Positions 53,814 to 63,055 of a DNA stretch of 64,000 nucleotides are shown piece by piece. The translations under genes and the position numbers were made by a program. The stretch spans positions 39,717-103,716 of the forward strand of contig JAGXRV010000089.1 of the NCBI GenBank assembly GCA_018335695.1, read 5' to 3'. Within the stretch, counting starts at the first letter, position 1, and every line of letters starts with the position of its first letter. The DNA is from Clostridium sp. (GTDB lineage Bacteria; Bacillota; Dethiobacteria; Dethiobacterales; Dethiobacteraceae). The notes under the pieces are model-generated. The model did not search any database and was not told where the DNA came from. It saw only the letters and a list, made by a program, of their open reading frames with translations.

Positions 53814-54914
53814 CTAGACTATAGCTCTTTGGATAATCCCGCCGCCCAACACATCATCGCCAACATAAAACACAACAGATTGGCCGGGAGTCACAGCTCG
53901 TTCGGGCTCATCAAAATTTAATCTAATCCGTCCGTCTCTCAAAGGCAAAAGTGTGGCCGACGCCTCTTTGGCATGATAACGGATCTTAGCGGTCACACGC
54001 GTCTCTTCCGATAATTGAGGTGACAAAATAAAATTCAGATCATCGGCAATCAGAGCAGATGAATACACATCCTGATCATTGCCTACAATCAGAGTGTTCT
54101 TTTCTACATCCAAGGCTACCACAAAAAGTGGGCGTCCAACCGCCAAACCTAATCCTTTGCGCTGTCCAACAGTATAGTTAGCTAAGCCATGATGGGTGCC
54201 CAATCGATTGCCGGCAACATCCATAATCGGTCCCGGCTCTTGTTTTAGATTAATTTCCTCACGCAAAAACCGCTTATAATCATCATCGGGAATAAAACAA
54301 ATCTCCTGACTGTCTGGTTTATCTGCTACAGACAACCCATATTTAGCCGCCATCTCCCGTACTTCACTTTTTAAGAATTCCCCCAGCGGAAACAAACTGT
54401 GTGCAAGTTGCTCTTGCGTTAAGTTATACAGCGCATATGTTTGATCTTTGCCTATATCCCGAGCTTTTTTTAGACGATAGCGCCCCAACAATTGATCATA
54501 TTCAATCCTGGCGTAATGACCGGTAGCCAGAAAACTTGCTTCCAGTTCGAACGCTCTTTTTAAAAGCAAGTCAAATTTCATAAAACGATTACAGGCAATA
54601 CACGGATTTGGCGTATGCCCACGCCTGTATTCTTCCACAAAATTGTTAACTACCTGCAGGCGAAATGCTTCCTTGAAATTTAGAACATAAAATGGAATAG
54701 ACATTCTGTCTGCCACCCGGCGTGCATCATCAACCGCCGAAAGCGAGCAACAACCGCGTGCGGCTTCTTTTGCCTCTTCCTCAAAATCAGGCGATACCCA
54801 TAACCTCATAGTGACGCCGATAACATCAAATCCCTGTTCTTTCAATAAAGCAACGCAGAGCGAACTGTCAACTCCGCCGCTCATAGCCACAACTACACGT
54901 TTATTTCCATACAT
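53814..54914 (-). CDS. mnmA: tRNA-specific 2-thiouridylase
   Basis: A 366-residue enzyme that thiolates U34 of Lys, Glu and Gln tRNAs. AMSGGVDSSLCVALL is the PP-loop. The catalytic cysteines are in NPCIACNRFMKF and SQEICFIPDDDYKRFL. GQRKGLGLAVGRPLFV is a conserved C-terminal motif. ATG with GGAGGCGG upstream. The sulfur would be delivered by a cysteine desulfurase. Confidence 0.95.
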   Translation of the reverse strand: MYGNKRVVVAMSGGVDSSLCVALLKEQGFDVIGVTMRLWVSPDFEEEAKEAARGCCSLSAVDDARRVADRMSIPFYVLNFKEAFRLQVVNNFVEEYRRGHTPNPCIACNRFMKFDLLLKRAFELEASFLATGHYARIEYDQLLGRYRLKKARDIGKDQTYALYNLTQEQLAHSLFPLGEFLKSEVREMAAKYGLSVADKPDSQEICFIPDDDYKRFLREEINLKQEPGPIMDVAGNRLGTHHGLANYTVGQRKGLGLAVGRPLFVVALDVEKNTLIVGNDQDVYSSALIADDLNFILSPQLSEETRVTAKIRYHAKEASATLLPLRDGRIRLNFDEPERAVTPGQSVVFYVGDDVLGGGIIQRAIV

Positions 54915-54979
54915 AGCGAATCCGCCTCCAACTCGACACTATCCTCTATGATCAACAAAACTAACTTTTCTATATCGAT

Positions 54980-56347
54980 TTAAATATCGACTGAGTTGCT
55001 CCCTGAGCGGAAAAGCATCCGTCTCGCCTGCAAATATAAACCGCATTCAACACGCTTTTTGTGCAGCTCACATCCTAAGGCATAAGGCATTGATAAATCT
55101 CGATTGATAGACCAAGCCGCCGCGTGACAGCCGCCGCCGCAAAAGAAACGAGCAAAACAAGAACGGCAAGCTTCCTTGTCAGCATTGTCCACAGCCGCAA
55201 AGCGCTCCAGAACCTTCCGATCTACTCCACTAAAAACATCACCCGCACAAAAAGCTTCCTCGCCGACAAACTGGTGGCAAGGATAGAGCTTTCCTTCCGG
55301 GGTGACAGCAAGATATGCCGCACCCGCCCCACAACCCATGGCACGCTTCTTGGCACAGGGACCTTGGTCTAAATCAAGCTCAAAATGAAAAAAGTGAACC
55401 TTCTTTCCCATCACTTCGTGCTCCCAAAGCAGCGCGGCAAGTTTCTCATACTCAGCATAAAGCAGCGGTAAATCTTCATTCCTAAATGATTCATCGACTT
55501 TCGGCGAAAGAACAGCCGGTTCCAGCGAAATCCGGTCAAAACCTTGTTCAATCATTACCTGGATGTCATTTGTAAAGTCCAGATTGTGCCGAGTATAAGT
55601 TCCGCGCAGATAATAATTTTCACCACCCCGTCCCGACACGAGAGTTTTGCAGTTTTGCAGCACTTGCTGCCAGCTGCCGCCACCGGGAAGTGTTTTACGC
55701 ATACGGTCATGCACTTCTTGCCGCCCGTCTAAAGAAAGTACGATGCTTATCTCTTCAGCGTTTAAATATTCCCGCACCTCGTCCGGAATCAGCAGCGCAT
55801 TACTCGTCACTGTAAATTTGAGAAGTTTGCCTAGAGCCTCCCCTTGTTGCCTCGAATAAGCCACTGTATCTTTTAAAACCTGAAAATTTAGGAGAGGTTC
55901 GCCACCGAAAAAATCTATCTCACAATGTTTTCTGCTCCTACTTGCTGCAAGCAGAAAATCGACTGCCTTTTTTGCAACATCAAACGACATCAGTCCACGT
56001 TTTCCGCCATAGTGGCCTGTCCCGGCAAAGCAATAGCGACAACGCAAATTGCAATCGTGCGCCAAATGCAGGCATAGCGCTTTCACTACTCCGTCGTATG
56101 ACAACTCCATTGCCCTCGGCGAGCTAAAGAGCAAACCTTTTTCCTGCAGTTCAGCTATCTCCCGCAAGACCTGTTTCCCAATCTCTGTTCCGAATTTTAA
56201 ACTAAGTCCAGCCTCTACAACCGGGGGCTCTTCACCAGAGGCCAACTGCTCTACAGCCCAAAAGGCAGCGCTATCAAGCAGATGCAAGGCGCCGCTCTCA
56301 ACATCTAAGGCTAACTTTAACCCATGCATTTCAAAAGTATGTACCAT
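54980..56347 (-). CDS. scfB: SCIFF peptide maturase (radical SAM/SPASM thioether-forming enzyme)
   Basis: A 455-residue enzyme. N-terminal ~85 residues form the peptide-binding region. The radical SAM motif is CNLRCRYC (Cys99, Cys103, Cys106), followed by FFGGEPLLNF. The C-terminal SPASM part has GPCAKKRAMGCGAG, YPCHQF and CRSCFARFFCGGGCH, which bind auxiliary 4Fe-4S clusters. It installs thioether links from Cys to other residues of the SCIFF peptide encoded just upstream at 56468-56626. The ATG at 56347 follows AAGAGGATG. The peptide neighbour makes this assignment strong. Confidence 0.93.
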   Translation of the reverse strand: MVHTFEMHGLKLALDVESGALHLLDSAAFWAVEQLASGEEPPVVEAGLSLKFGTEIGKQVLREIAELQEKGLLFSSPRAMELSYDGVVKALCLHLAHDCNLRCRYCFAGTGHYGGKRGLMSFDVAKKAVDFLLAASRSRKHCEIDFFGGEPLLNFQVLKDTVAYSRQQGEALGKLLKFTVTSNALLIPDEVREYLNAEEISIVLSLDGRQEVHDRMRKTLPGGGSWQQVLQNCKTLVSGRGGENYYLRGTYTRHNLDFTNDIQVMIEQGFDRISLEPAVLSPKVDESFRNEDLPLLYAEYEKLAALLWEHEVMGKKVHFFHFELDLDQGPCAKKRAMGCGAGAAYLAVTPEGKLYPCHQFVGEEAFCAGDVFSGVDRKVLERFAAVDNADKEACRSCFARFFCGGGCHAAAWSINRDLSMPYALGCELHKKRVECGLYLQARRMLFRSGSNSVDI

Positions 56348-56433
56348 CCGACATCCTCTTTCTGAGCAACTTTTCGCTTCCAACCCATCACTAAAAAGAC
56401 GTTTGCAAACTAGATAATTTCCTATGCTAGGAC

Positions 56434-56462
56434 AAAAAAAAGTAGTCGGCGACTACTTTTTT
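56434..56462 (-). terminator. Hairpin between the SCIFF peptide gene and its maturase gene
   Basis: AAAAAGTAGTC, GGC/CGG loop, GACTACTTTTT, a near-perfect palindrome starting about six bases after the peptide stop. Partial termination would make more peptide than enzyme. Confidence 0.82.
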
Positions 56463-56467
56463 CCTGT

Positions 56468-56626
56468 TCACTTGTCAGCTTTCTCTCTTTCACAAACTTG
56501 GTTCCCTACAGTGCAAGAAGTTTTACAGGCGGACTGACAGGAAGTGGGACATTCTCCGCAACCCGTACCAGCCGCAAATCCTTTAACTGCATCAGGGTTG
56601 ACAGTCAAAATATGCTTTTTTTCCAC
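56468..56626 (-). CDS. scfA: SCIFF ranthipeptide precursor (six cysteines in forty-five)
   Basis: A 52-residue peptide starting with GTG at 56624-56626, eight bases after AGGAGGG. It reads MEKKHILTVNPDAVKGFAAG in its first 20 residues, a conserved leader, and has six cysteines at 23, 26, 30, 34, 38 and 45 (GCGEC, SCQSAC, SCTV, VCE). This is the SCIFF pattern nearly universal in Clostridia. The adjacent radical SAM enzyme joins the cysteines by thioether bridges to other residues. Its natural role is not settled; export, signalling and quorum roles have been proposed. Strong promoter upstream and hairpin downstream make it a separately dosed gene. Confidence 0.95.
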   Translation of the reverse strand: MEKKHILTVNPDAVKGFAAGTGCGECPTSCQSACKTSCTVGNQVCEREKADK

Positions 56627-56656
56627 GTTATTCCCTCCTAGAAAAATTACAGTTCG

Positions 56657-56685
56657 ATTATAGCATAGTTTAAAATTCAGGTAAA
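56657..56685 (-). promoter_or_regulatory. Promoter of the SCIFF gene
   Basis: TTTACC (56680-56685), 17-base spacer, perfect TATAAT (56657-56662) on the minus strand, about 30 bases before the GTG. Confidence 0.75.
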
Positions 56686-56711
56686 GTTAGACGGAAAATC
56701 AGCAGGAAGGC

Positions 56712-56749
56712 ACTTTTAAAAATACCGCTTACGCGGTATTTTTAAAAGT
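56712..56749. terminator. Bidirectional terminator after the DUF1858 gene
   Basis: ACTTTTAAAAATACCGC and GCGGTATTTTTAAAAGT form a 17-base perfect stem with a four-base loop. It separates the DUF1858 transcript from the SCIFF promoter. Confidence 0.85.
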
Positions 56750-56802
56750 TGTTTGATCGCCTTATTTTGCCTGTGCAGAGAAAAGAAACTCAGAAAGAAA
56801 AT

Positions 56803-57006
56803 TTATGCTTCATTTAATTCCTTTAATAAGCTATCTAGATCAATCCGGTGGGCCATGGCTGCCTGGGCAATACTCTCGCCGGTTGCGGTAGCGCAGCCAA
56901 GACAATGCATTCCGTGACGCATCAATACCTGGGCAGTCTTAGGGTTTTGGCGTAATACTTCGGCAATTGTCGAGTCCTTAGTAACTTTCTTTTCATGATG
57001 ACCCAT
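56803..57006 (-). CDS. DUF1858 domain protein
   Basis: A 67-residue protein; DUF1858 recognised by VTKDSTIAEVLRQNPKTAQVL and RHGMHCLGCATATGESI. The HCLGC pair of cysteines may bind metal or act in redox chemistry. These small helical proteins, related to the N-terminal domain of ScdA/YtfE, have no settled function. ATG 57006 follows GGGGTG; the codon at 57015 is upstream of it. Confidence 0.85.
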   Translation of the reverse strand: MGHHEKKVTKDSTIAEVLRQNPKTAQVLMRHGMHCLGCATATGESIAQAAMAHRIDLDSLLKELNEA

Positions 57007-57087
57007 GTAATTCACCCCTTTAATTATTTTCCTATTTATTCTACCCCTTTAATTTTACTCTTCATACAGCAAATCGTCAAGAAAACA

Positions 57088-58095
57088 TCACTTAAATAAT
57101 ACTTGCTGCAATCGTCTTGTCCGCTGATAATAACGCTTAATTTCCTGATATAAATGAACAAGAGCTGAGCGAGTCAAAAACTCAGCTCTATTCTTTGGCA
57201 TTTCCATTTTTTCAAAAGCAGCATCAAGATTTTCAATAAGCCGTCCAAGTAAATTATCATGAGGATTTTCTCCTCTCAGCCTGCGGCTCTGCACCCGTTT
57301 TAAATTAAGCAGTAAGCGGGCGATAGGTGCGGCTTGGGGCATATCGCTGACCATATGTTTAGCCAAATAGTGCATTTCCAACAACCGCTCAGTTTGAGTA
57401 GCAAAATAACGAAATATTTCCTGATACTCATCGGCCAGCTTTTCTCCTAAAATACTGAACCGCTGTTCTTCCTTAAATAGTTTTACAATTTCGAGAGAGA
57501 GATCTACTTCCTGCAATATAACCGCCGCTTTCTGCTCCAGATCATCATAATGCTTTTCTGTGTGCAAGATTTCTTCTACCACAAGATCCATCATTTGCTG
57601 ATGCATTGTTTCCAAATTTGTAAGTTTTGCAATAACGGCACTCTGATGGCTAGGAGCATAGAGAAAATTTACTCCCAAAGCAACTGCAGCGCCGATTAAA
57701 GCGCTTATAAACTGTTCAAAAGAGTAAAGCGGCAAATTTTCTGCAGGGCTGGCCATCACACCGATAGCAACAACGGTTACCACCACGATATTATCCTGCC
57801 AGTTCAAGCGCAGACAAGCTAAAATAACTACCAATGTAACAAGACTGTAAGCTAAAGGTGTGGCGCCTAAGAGCATCGTAAGAAGTGTTCCTAACAACGT
57901 ACCGAGCAGAACACTTCCCAGACGTTCTGCACTCTGTAAGAGCGAGCGATAGAATGTCCGCTGAATTGTTACCACAGCCACAATCGCAGCCAATGTTACA
58001 TCTCCAAACTCCAGGCTTTGAACGACAAAAACAGCAAGCCCAACTGCCAAAGAAGTTTTAAGCACCCTGCCTCCGACATGAAATTTTACAGCCAT
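57088..58095 (-). CDS. Aromatic acid exporter family (FUSC-like) membrane protein
   Basis: A 335-residue protein. Four to six membrane segments lie in the first ~150 residues (TSLAVGLAVFVVQSL, VTLAAIVAVVTIQRT, LGSVLLGTLLGTLLTMLLG, ALIGAAVALGVNFLY), followed by a helical cytoplasmic tail. The N-terminal part matches the ArAE_1 group of small-molecule exporters common in Firmicutes. Substrate unknown. ATG with GGAGGAGAAGAA upstream. Confidence 0.82.
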   Translation of the reverse strand: MAVKFHVGGRVLKTSLAVGLAVFVVQSLEFGDVTLAAIVAVVTIQRTFYRSLLQSAERLGSVLLGTLLGTLLTMLLGATPLAYSLVTLVVILACLRLNWQDNIVVVTVVAIGVMASPAENLPLYSFEQFISALIGAAVALGVNFLYAPSHQSAVIAKLTNLETMHQQMMDLVVEEILHTEKHYDDLEQKAAVILQEVDLSLEIVKLFKEEQRFSILGEKLADEYQEIFRYFATQTERLLEMHYLAKHMVSDMPQAAPIARLLLNLKRVQSRRLRGENPHDNLLGRLIENLDAAFEKMEMPKNRAEFLTRSALVHLYQEIKRYYQRTRRLQQVLFK

Positions 58096-58171
58096 TTCTT
58101 CTCCTCCGCGCATATTAGCATACTAAACGATTAAATGCACAAAAAAGGTTCTGTCTCAAAAAAATGTGAAT

Positions 58172-59530
58172 TTAATTGCGTAAGCTATGAATCGGTGCGG
58201 GAATTCGCCCGCCGCGGCAGACAAAATCTGCAGAAGAAAAAACATTCGTTGCCATCACAGGAGCTCTTCCAAGCAGTCCGCCAAACTCCACAAAATCACC
58301 CACATCTTTGCCTGGAGCAGGAATTAGGCGTACTGCAGTAGTTTTCTGATTAATTACGCCTATAGCAACTTCATCAGCAATTATGGCAGCGATAGTTTCC
58401 GCCGAAGTTGACCCGGGCAGCGCAATCATATCCAGTCCTACTGAACATACACAGGTCATAGCTTCCAACTTTTCAAGCGTCAAAGCTCCGTCTTGTACGG
58501 CTCGGATCATCCCCGCATCCTCGCTGACAGGGATAAACGCTCCGGAAAGACCGCCTACATATGAAGAAGCCATAGCGCCGCCTTTTTTCACAGCATCATT
58601 TAATAAGGCGAGCGCAGCAGTTGAACCATGAGTGCCGCAGCGTTCCAAACCCATAGCTTCCAGAATTTCAGCCACGCTATCACCAACTTTCGGCGTAGGA
58701 GCAAGAGATACATCCACAATGCCAAAGGGTACTTGCAGACGCTCTGCAGCAGCACGCCCTACCAACTCACCCATACGGGTAATCTTAAAAGCCGTCTTTT
58801 TGATTGCTTCGGATAAAGTGCCAAAGTCAGTACCAACAACTTTTGCAACGGCGCTTCTGACTGCTCCCGGACCACTCACACCTGTATTAATTACACATTC
58901 AGCCTCCCCCACTCCATGAAAGGCTCCTGCCATAAAAGGATTGTCCTCTGGAACGTTTGCAAACACCACCAACTTGGCACAGCCGACTCCATCGCGCTCT
59001 GCCGTCCTCTCAGCCGTTTCCTTGACGATTTGCCCCATACGCCATACCGCATCCATATTTATTCCTGCTTTAGTGGTTGCCACATTAACAGAAGCGCAAA
59101 CCCGTTTGGTTTCAACTAATGCCTGTGGAATAGCGTCTAGCAGCTTACGGTCTCCGTTTGTAAAACCTTTATGTACCAAAGCAGAAAAACCGCCGATAAA
59201 ATTGACGCCTACAGCCTCAGCAGCACTGTCTAAAGCATGGGCAAACTCCAGATAACTCTCCGTCTCCGACGCCTCTGCCAGAAGGGCCAGCGGCGTAACA
59301 GAAATTCTTTTATTGACAATAGGAATGCCAAATTCTCGCTCTAAGTCTTCTCCTACGCTAACAAGGTTTTTAGCCAGTTTAGTAATCTTATCATAGATTT
59401 TTCTACAGGCTATTTTGACATCACTGTGAGCACAATCACGCAGGCTGATCCCCATAGTTATCGTTCGGATATCCAGGTTTTCTTTTTGCACCATCTTGAT
59501 TGTTTCAAACATTTCTTGAATCGTCAGCAT
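58172..59530 (-). CDS. PFL-like UPF0210 (DUF711) family protein
   Basis: A 452-residue protein starting [54 protein letters not shown] and [18 protein letters not shown] are UPF0210 motifs. The fold is a ten-stranded barrel like pyruvate formate-lyase, but the activity is unknown; the Gly radical loop of true PFL is not present. It is always found with an ACT-domain protein, as here, 30 bases upstream. ATG follows GGAGG by seven bases. Confidence 0.88.
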   Translation of the reverse strand: MLTIQEMFETIKMVQKENLDIRTITMGISLRDCAHSDVKIACRKIYDKITKLAKNLVSVGEDLEREFGIPIVNKRISVTPLALLAEASETESYLEFAHALDSAAEAVGVNFIGGFSALVHKGFTNGDRKLLDAIPQALVETKRVCASVNVATTKAGINMDAVWRMGQIVKETAERTAERDGVGCAKLVVFANVPEDNPFMAGAFHGVGEAECVINTGVSGPGAVRSAVAKVVGTDFGTLSEAIKKTAFKITRMGELVGRAAAERLQVPFGIVDVSLAPTPKVGDSVAEILEAMGLERCGTHGSTAALALLNDAVKKGGAMASSYVGGLSGAFIPVSEDAGMIRAVQDGALTLEKLEAMTCVCSVGLDMIALPGSTSAETIAAIIADEVAIGVINQKTTAVRLIPAPGKDVGDFVEFGGLLGRAPVMATNVFSSADFVCRGGRIPAPIHSLRN

Positions 59531-59560
59531 AAGCGGCCCTCCTCTGCGGCTCAATTAAAG

Positions 59561-59860
59561 CTAAATACGATGCATATAGCGAAAAATATCTTCATGTTGA
59601 GCCTCAATCCTCAAACCCAGTTCCTCACCAATATTTGCCAACCTAGACTTTAATTCCGCCAGGTCAATTTTGCTTTTGCCCATATCAGCAATCAGCATCA
59701 TGGTAAAGAATTCTTGGATAATAGTTTGACTGATATCTAAAATATTAATGTTGCTCTCTGCTAAAATATTGGCTACAGCCGCAATTATGCCTACCCTATC
59801 ATGACCCAAAACACTAACAATAACCCGGCTCCCGACTATGGTTTCTCCGGTAGCAGACAT
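59561..59860 (-). CDS. ACT-domain protein (UPF0237)
   Basis: A 99-residue double-ACT-type regulator. RVIVSVLGHDRVGIIAAVAN and NINILDISQTIIQEFFTMML are typical ligand-binding ACT elements. It probably senses an amino acid and acts with the UPF0210 protein encoded next. AGGAGG precedes the ATG. Confidence 0.9.
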   Translation of the reverse strand: MSATGETIVGSRVIVSVLGHDRVGIIAAVANILAESNINILDISQTIIQEFFTMMLIADMGKSKIDLAELKSRLANIGEELGLRIEAQHEDIFRYMHRI

Positions 59861-59899
59861 CCTTTAGCCTCCTCGTATTAGAATAGTGAAGAACGAAAT

Positions 59900-59919
59900 T
59901 ACCCGCCTTTTGAGCGGGC
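59900..59919 (-). terminator. Hairpin after the rubredoxin gene
   Basis: Minus strand CCCGC, loop, GCGGG followed by TAATTTC, seven bases after the rubredoxin stop. The T-run is weak. Confidence 0.55.
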
Positions 59920-59926
59920 AATTAAT

Positions 59927-60091
59927 TTAGGCAGCATACTTCTCAAAATCGTCTTTTTCTGCACCACAATCAGGACAACGCCAGTCTTTAGGCAGCTTTT
60001 CGAACGAAGTACCGGCCGCAATCCCATTTTCTGGATCACCAACCTCAGGATCGTAAATATAACCGCAATACGTGCAAACCCATTTTTCCAT
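59927..60091 (-). CDS. Rubredoxin
   Basis: A 54-residue one-iron electron carrier. Iron ligands are in [11 protein letters not shown] and [12 protein letters not shown], with the DPENGI and LPKDW motifs between. It can pass electrons to rubrerythrin-type peroxidases, such as the domain-less ferritin-like protein at 37.6 kb. ATG 60091 follows GGAGG by seven bases; 60127 is rejected. Confidence 0.95.
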   Translation of the reverse strand: MEKWVCTYCGYIYDPEVGDPENGIAAGTSFEKLPKDWRCPDCGAEKDDFEKYAA

Positions 60092-60166
60092 AGAATAACC
60101 TCCACCTAAAATATTGACAATCAGCAAGCTATTCCAATTTTAACACGTTCTCTTCTGACTAAAATA

Positions 60167-60183
60167 AACGAATTCTTAATTCG
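60167..60183 (-). terminator. Weak terminator after the peptide transporter genes
   Basis: Minus strand GCGAATTAAGAATTCGTTTATTTT, shown as GCGAATT, AAG, AATTCG then a T-rich tail, a few bases after the oppF stop. Confidence 0.45.
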
Positions 60184-60191
60184 CACATTAT

Positions 60192-61163
60192 TTACCGGTC
60201 CGCAAGATGACACGCCACGGCATGGTCAATATCGACCGTTTGCAGAAGCGGTTCTTCCAAAGCACAGCGTACAAGGGCATAGGGACAACGGCTGTGGAAA
60301 CGACAACCTGACGGCGGCTGAAGAGGGCTTGGCGGTTCACCGGAAAAGATCAACGGCCGCCTCTGCGTAGCAGGAGCAAGGCGAGGGATGGATGCTAAAA
60401 GCGCTTGGGTATAAGGATGTTTGGCTCTGGAATAAAGAGATTCTTTACCAGCCAGCTCTACTATTTTGCCCAGATACATAACTGCAATTCTATCACTGAT
60501 ATGCTTAACCACGCGCAAATCATGTGCAATAAAAATATATGCCAAACCGCATTTTTGCTGTAATTCCATTAAAAGATTAATTACCTGCGCCTGAATAGAG
60601 ACATCAAGAGCGGAAACCGGCTCATCACAAACTATTAACCGAGGATTTAGCGCCAGCGCACGTGCCAGCGCAATCCGCTGACGCTGTCCGCCGCTCAACT
60701 CATGAGGATAACGGCACATCTGTTCAGGGCAAAGACCAACCAGTTCAAGCAAATGCGCCACCTTTGCTTTTAACTCTTTTTTTCCGTTAATTAACCGATG
60801 AATTCTCAATGGTTCGCCCAGTGCGTCGCCTATAGTTAACTGCGGATTAAGAGAACCCGCATGGTCCTGAAAAATAATCTGCATTTTTCGGCGATAAGGC
60901 AGCAGTTGATGATGAGAAAGCTGTTCAATATTTTGCCCCTCATAAAGGATTTCACCTGCGGTAGCACTCAGAAGGCGTAAAATAACTCTCCCGACACTCG
61001 ATTTGCCGCAGCCGGACTCACCGACTAAACCGAGCGTCTCGCACTGTTTTACGGCAAAGTTAATTCCGTCAACAGCACGAATCACACCACTCTTTTTTGT
61101 TGCTGCCCCTTTCCCCAGATAATAATATTTTTTTAAGTCACGTACTTCCAGCAAACTGCTCAT
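60192..61163 (-). CDS. oppF: Oligopeptide/dipeptide ABC transporter ATPase (OppF/DppF type)
   Basis: A 323-residue ATPase. [18 protein letters not shown] is Walker A, LSGGQRQRIALARALAL the signature, LIVCDEPVSALDVS Walker B, IAHDLRVVKHI the H-loop. The C-terminal CRFHSRCPYALVRCALEEP is the oligopeptide-family cysteine domain, which can bind a 4Fe-4S cluster. Overlaps oppD by four bases. Peptide versus nickel cannot be decided without the binding protein, which lies outside. Confidence 0.88.
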   Translation of the reverse strand: MSSLLEVRDLKKYYYLGKGAATKKSGVIRAVDGINFAVKQCETLGLVGESGCGKSSVGRVILRLLSATAGEILYEGQNIEQLSHHQLLPYRRKMQIIFQDHAGSLNPQLTIGDALGEPLRIHRLINGKKELKAKVAHLLELVGLCPEQMCRYPHELSGGQRQRIALARALALNPRLIVCDEPVSALDVSIQAQVINLLMELQQKCGLAYIFIAHDLRVVKHISDRIAVMYLGKIVELAGKESLYSRAKHPYTQALLASIPRLAPATQRRPLIFSGEPPSPLQPPSGCRFHSRCPYALVRCALEEPLLQTVDIDHAVACHLADR

Positions 61164-62140
61164 TTGTCAATCCCTTGCGCAAAAAGCCAACAGCGCACTT
61201 CACTTTCATTTTGCGAGAATAAAGGCGGCTCCTGCAGACGGCAGATTTGCCAACAATGCGGGCATCGCGGGTGGAAACGACAGCCGCTAGGCAAGTCAAG
61301 CATATTCGGCACTCCTCCCGGTATCACATTTAGCCGCTCTTGCTCCACTTCCAATAGCGGCAACGAAGCCAGAAGTCCTTGAGTATAAGGGTGAAGCGGC
61401 TTGGCAAAAAGATTTTGTACAGTAGCGTTTTCCACCACAACTCCTGCATACATCACAGCAACACGTTGAGCTATTTCTGCCACTACGCCCAAATCATGCG
61501 TGATCAGCATGATGGCAATCTCCATTTCCGACTGAAGCTGACTTAACAGATCTAAGATCTGTGCCTGGACAGTGACATCAAGTGCCGTTGTGGGTTCGTC
61601 TGCCAGCAGCAGTGAGGGCGAACAAGCGCAAGCCATGGCGAGCATTACCCGTTGGCGCATGCCGCCGCTAAGTTGATGAGGATAATCAGAGAGCCTGTTT
61701 GCTGCTGCTGGTATCTGAACTATGTTTAATGCCTCGATCGCTTTATGATAAGCCGTGTTTCTGTCAAACCCCTGATGTAGCATCAGAAGTTCCATGAGCT
61801 GCTCGCCAACGGTAAAAGTTGGATTTAAAGCAGATAACGGATCTTGAAAAATCATGGAAATTTCATTTCCACGAACTTTACTCATCTGTTTTTCTGTAAG
61901 AAATTGCAGCTCCACCCCTCTTAGTTCCATTTTATCGGCGCAAACTTCTCCAGGCGGTGACGGAATCAGCCGCATTATACTAAGCGCTGTGGCGCTTTTC
62001 CCACAGCCTGATTCCCCCAAAATACCTAAAACCTCTTTTTTGTGCACAGTTAAATCAATACCATCCACCGCTTTTACTTCACCGTTATATGTTTTAAATT
62101 TAGTTTTCAAATTCTTAAGCTCAAGCAGAATATCGGCCAA
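61160..62140 (-). CDS. oppD: Oligopeptide/dipeptide ABC transporter ATPase (OppD/DppD type)
   Basis: A 326-residue ATPase. [20 protein letters not shown] is Walker [19 protein letters not shown] the signature, [14 protein letters not shown]alker [13 protein letters not shown] the H-loop; the end has [14 protein letters not shown]. Start is uncertain: TTG 62140 with GTGGTGA upstream is preferred over TTG 62161. It works with OppF to power the two permeases. Confidence 0.87.
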   Translation of the reverse strand: MADILLELKNLKTKFKTYNGEVKAVDGIDLTVHKKEVLGILGESGCGKSATALSIMRLIPSPPGEVCADKMELRGVELQFLTEKQMSKVRGNEISMIFQDPLSALNPTFTVGEQLMELLMLHQGFDRNTAYHKAIEALNIVQIPAAANRLSDYPHQLSGGMRQRVMLAMACACSPSLLLADEPTTALDVTVQAQILDLLSQLQSEMEIAIMLITHDLGVVAEIAQRVAVMYAGVVVENATVQNLFAKPLHPYTQGLLASLPLLEVEQERLNVIPGGVPNMLDLPSGCRFHPRCPHCWQICRLQEPPLFSQNESEVRCWLFAQGIDK

Positions 62141-62179
62141 AATATTCACCACTTTACGCAAGACGTTTTTACAGTCAAA

Positions 62180-63046
62180 TCAGCAAACAATATTCTTTAG
62201 TTTTGGATCCCACGCATCGCGCAGACCCTCACTAAAAAAATTAAAACAAAGTACTGTTATAAAAATGGCTGTGCCCGGGAAGAAGGCAGTCCAAGGTGCT
62301 TCCCCCAAAAAAACTATGTGCTGTGAAGCGCTCAACATACTCCCCCAGCTAAACTGGGGAGGCTGCACACCAAAACCTAAAAAACTAAGCGCCGATTCCA
62401 GCAAGACAGCTTGTGCAATCAACAAGGTTGCATCTACAATAATGAGTGGCCTGACGTTTGGCAGCAGATGAAAAACGATAATTCTGCAATCAGAATAACC
62501 TAGTGCCCGGGCTGCTGCCACAAACTCCTCTTCCTTTAAGCTAAGAAATTGTCCGCGCACAAGACGTGCAGTCCGCATCCAACTTGTCATGCCGATAATA
62601 GCAGCGATCCCAAAGAAATTCGGTTTGAAAAATGCTGCCAAAATTATTACCAGAAAGATTGTTGGCAGCGAAAGCAAAATGTCAACAAAGCGCATCATTA
62701 TAAAGTCCAATTTCCCGCCGTAAAACCCGGAAACTGCACCAATGGCTACTCCGAGAATAACAGTAATAATCATCGTAAGGAATCCAATAAGTAAAGAAAT
62801 ACGGGCGCCAAAAAGCATCCGACTCCAAATATCACGCCCCAGATTATCAGTTCCAAAAAAATGCGACGCTGTGGGAGGAAGCTTAATTTGCTCCCGATCA
62901 AGGCTGATATAAGTGGGATTGTGGGTTGCAAAAAAAGGAGCGAAAACGGCAAAAAAAATGATCACTACTAATATGCAACCGGCAAGGAATGCCAACCTGT
63001 TTTTTTGAAAAGCACGCACGAAGTCGTATAGCAAGCCTGATTTCAT
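62180..63046 (-). CDS. oppC: Oligopeptide/dipeptide ABC transporter permease (OppC/DppC type)
   Basis: A 288-residue permease with about six membrane segments. The N-terminal FLAGCILVVIIFFAVFAPFF is the OppC_N segment, FGTDNLGRDIWSRMLFGARISL the conserved entry to the core, and VAAARALGYSDCRIIVFHLLP the EAA loop. ATG 63046 overlaps the oppB stop region and has AGGTGG upstream. Confidence 0.88.
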   Translation of the reverse strand: MKSGLLYDFVRAFQKNRLAFLAGCILVVIIFFAVFAPFFATHNPTYISLDREQIKLPPTASHFFGTDNLGRDIWSRMLFGARISLLIGFLTMIITVILGVAIGAVSGFYGGKLDFIMMRFVDILLSLPTIFLVIILAAFFKPNFFGIAAIIGMTSWMRTARLVRGQFLSLKEEEFVAAARALGYSDCRIIVFHLLPNVRPLIIVDATLLIAQAVLLESALSFLGFGVQPPQFSWGSMLSASQHIVFLGEAPWTAFFPGTAIFITVLCFNFFSEGLRDAWDPKLKNIVC

Positions 63047-63055
63047 ACAGACCAC

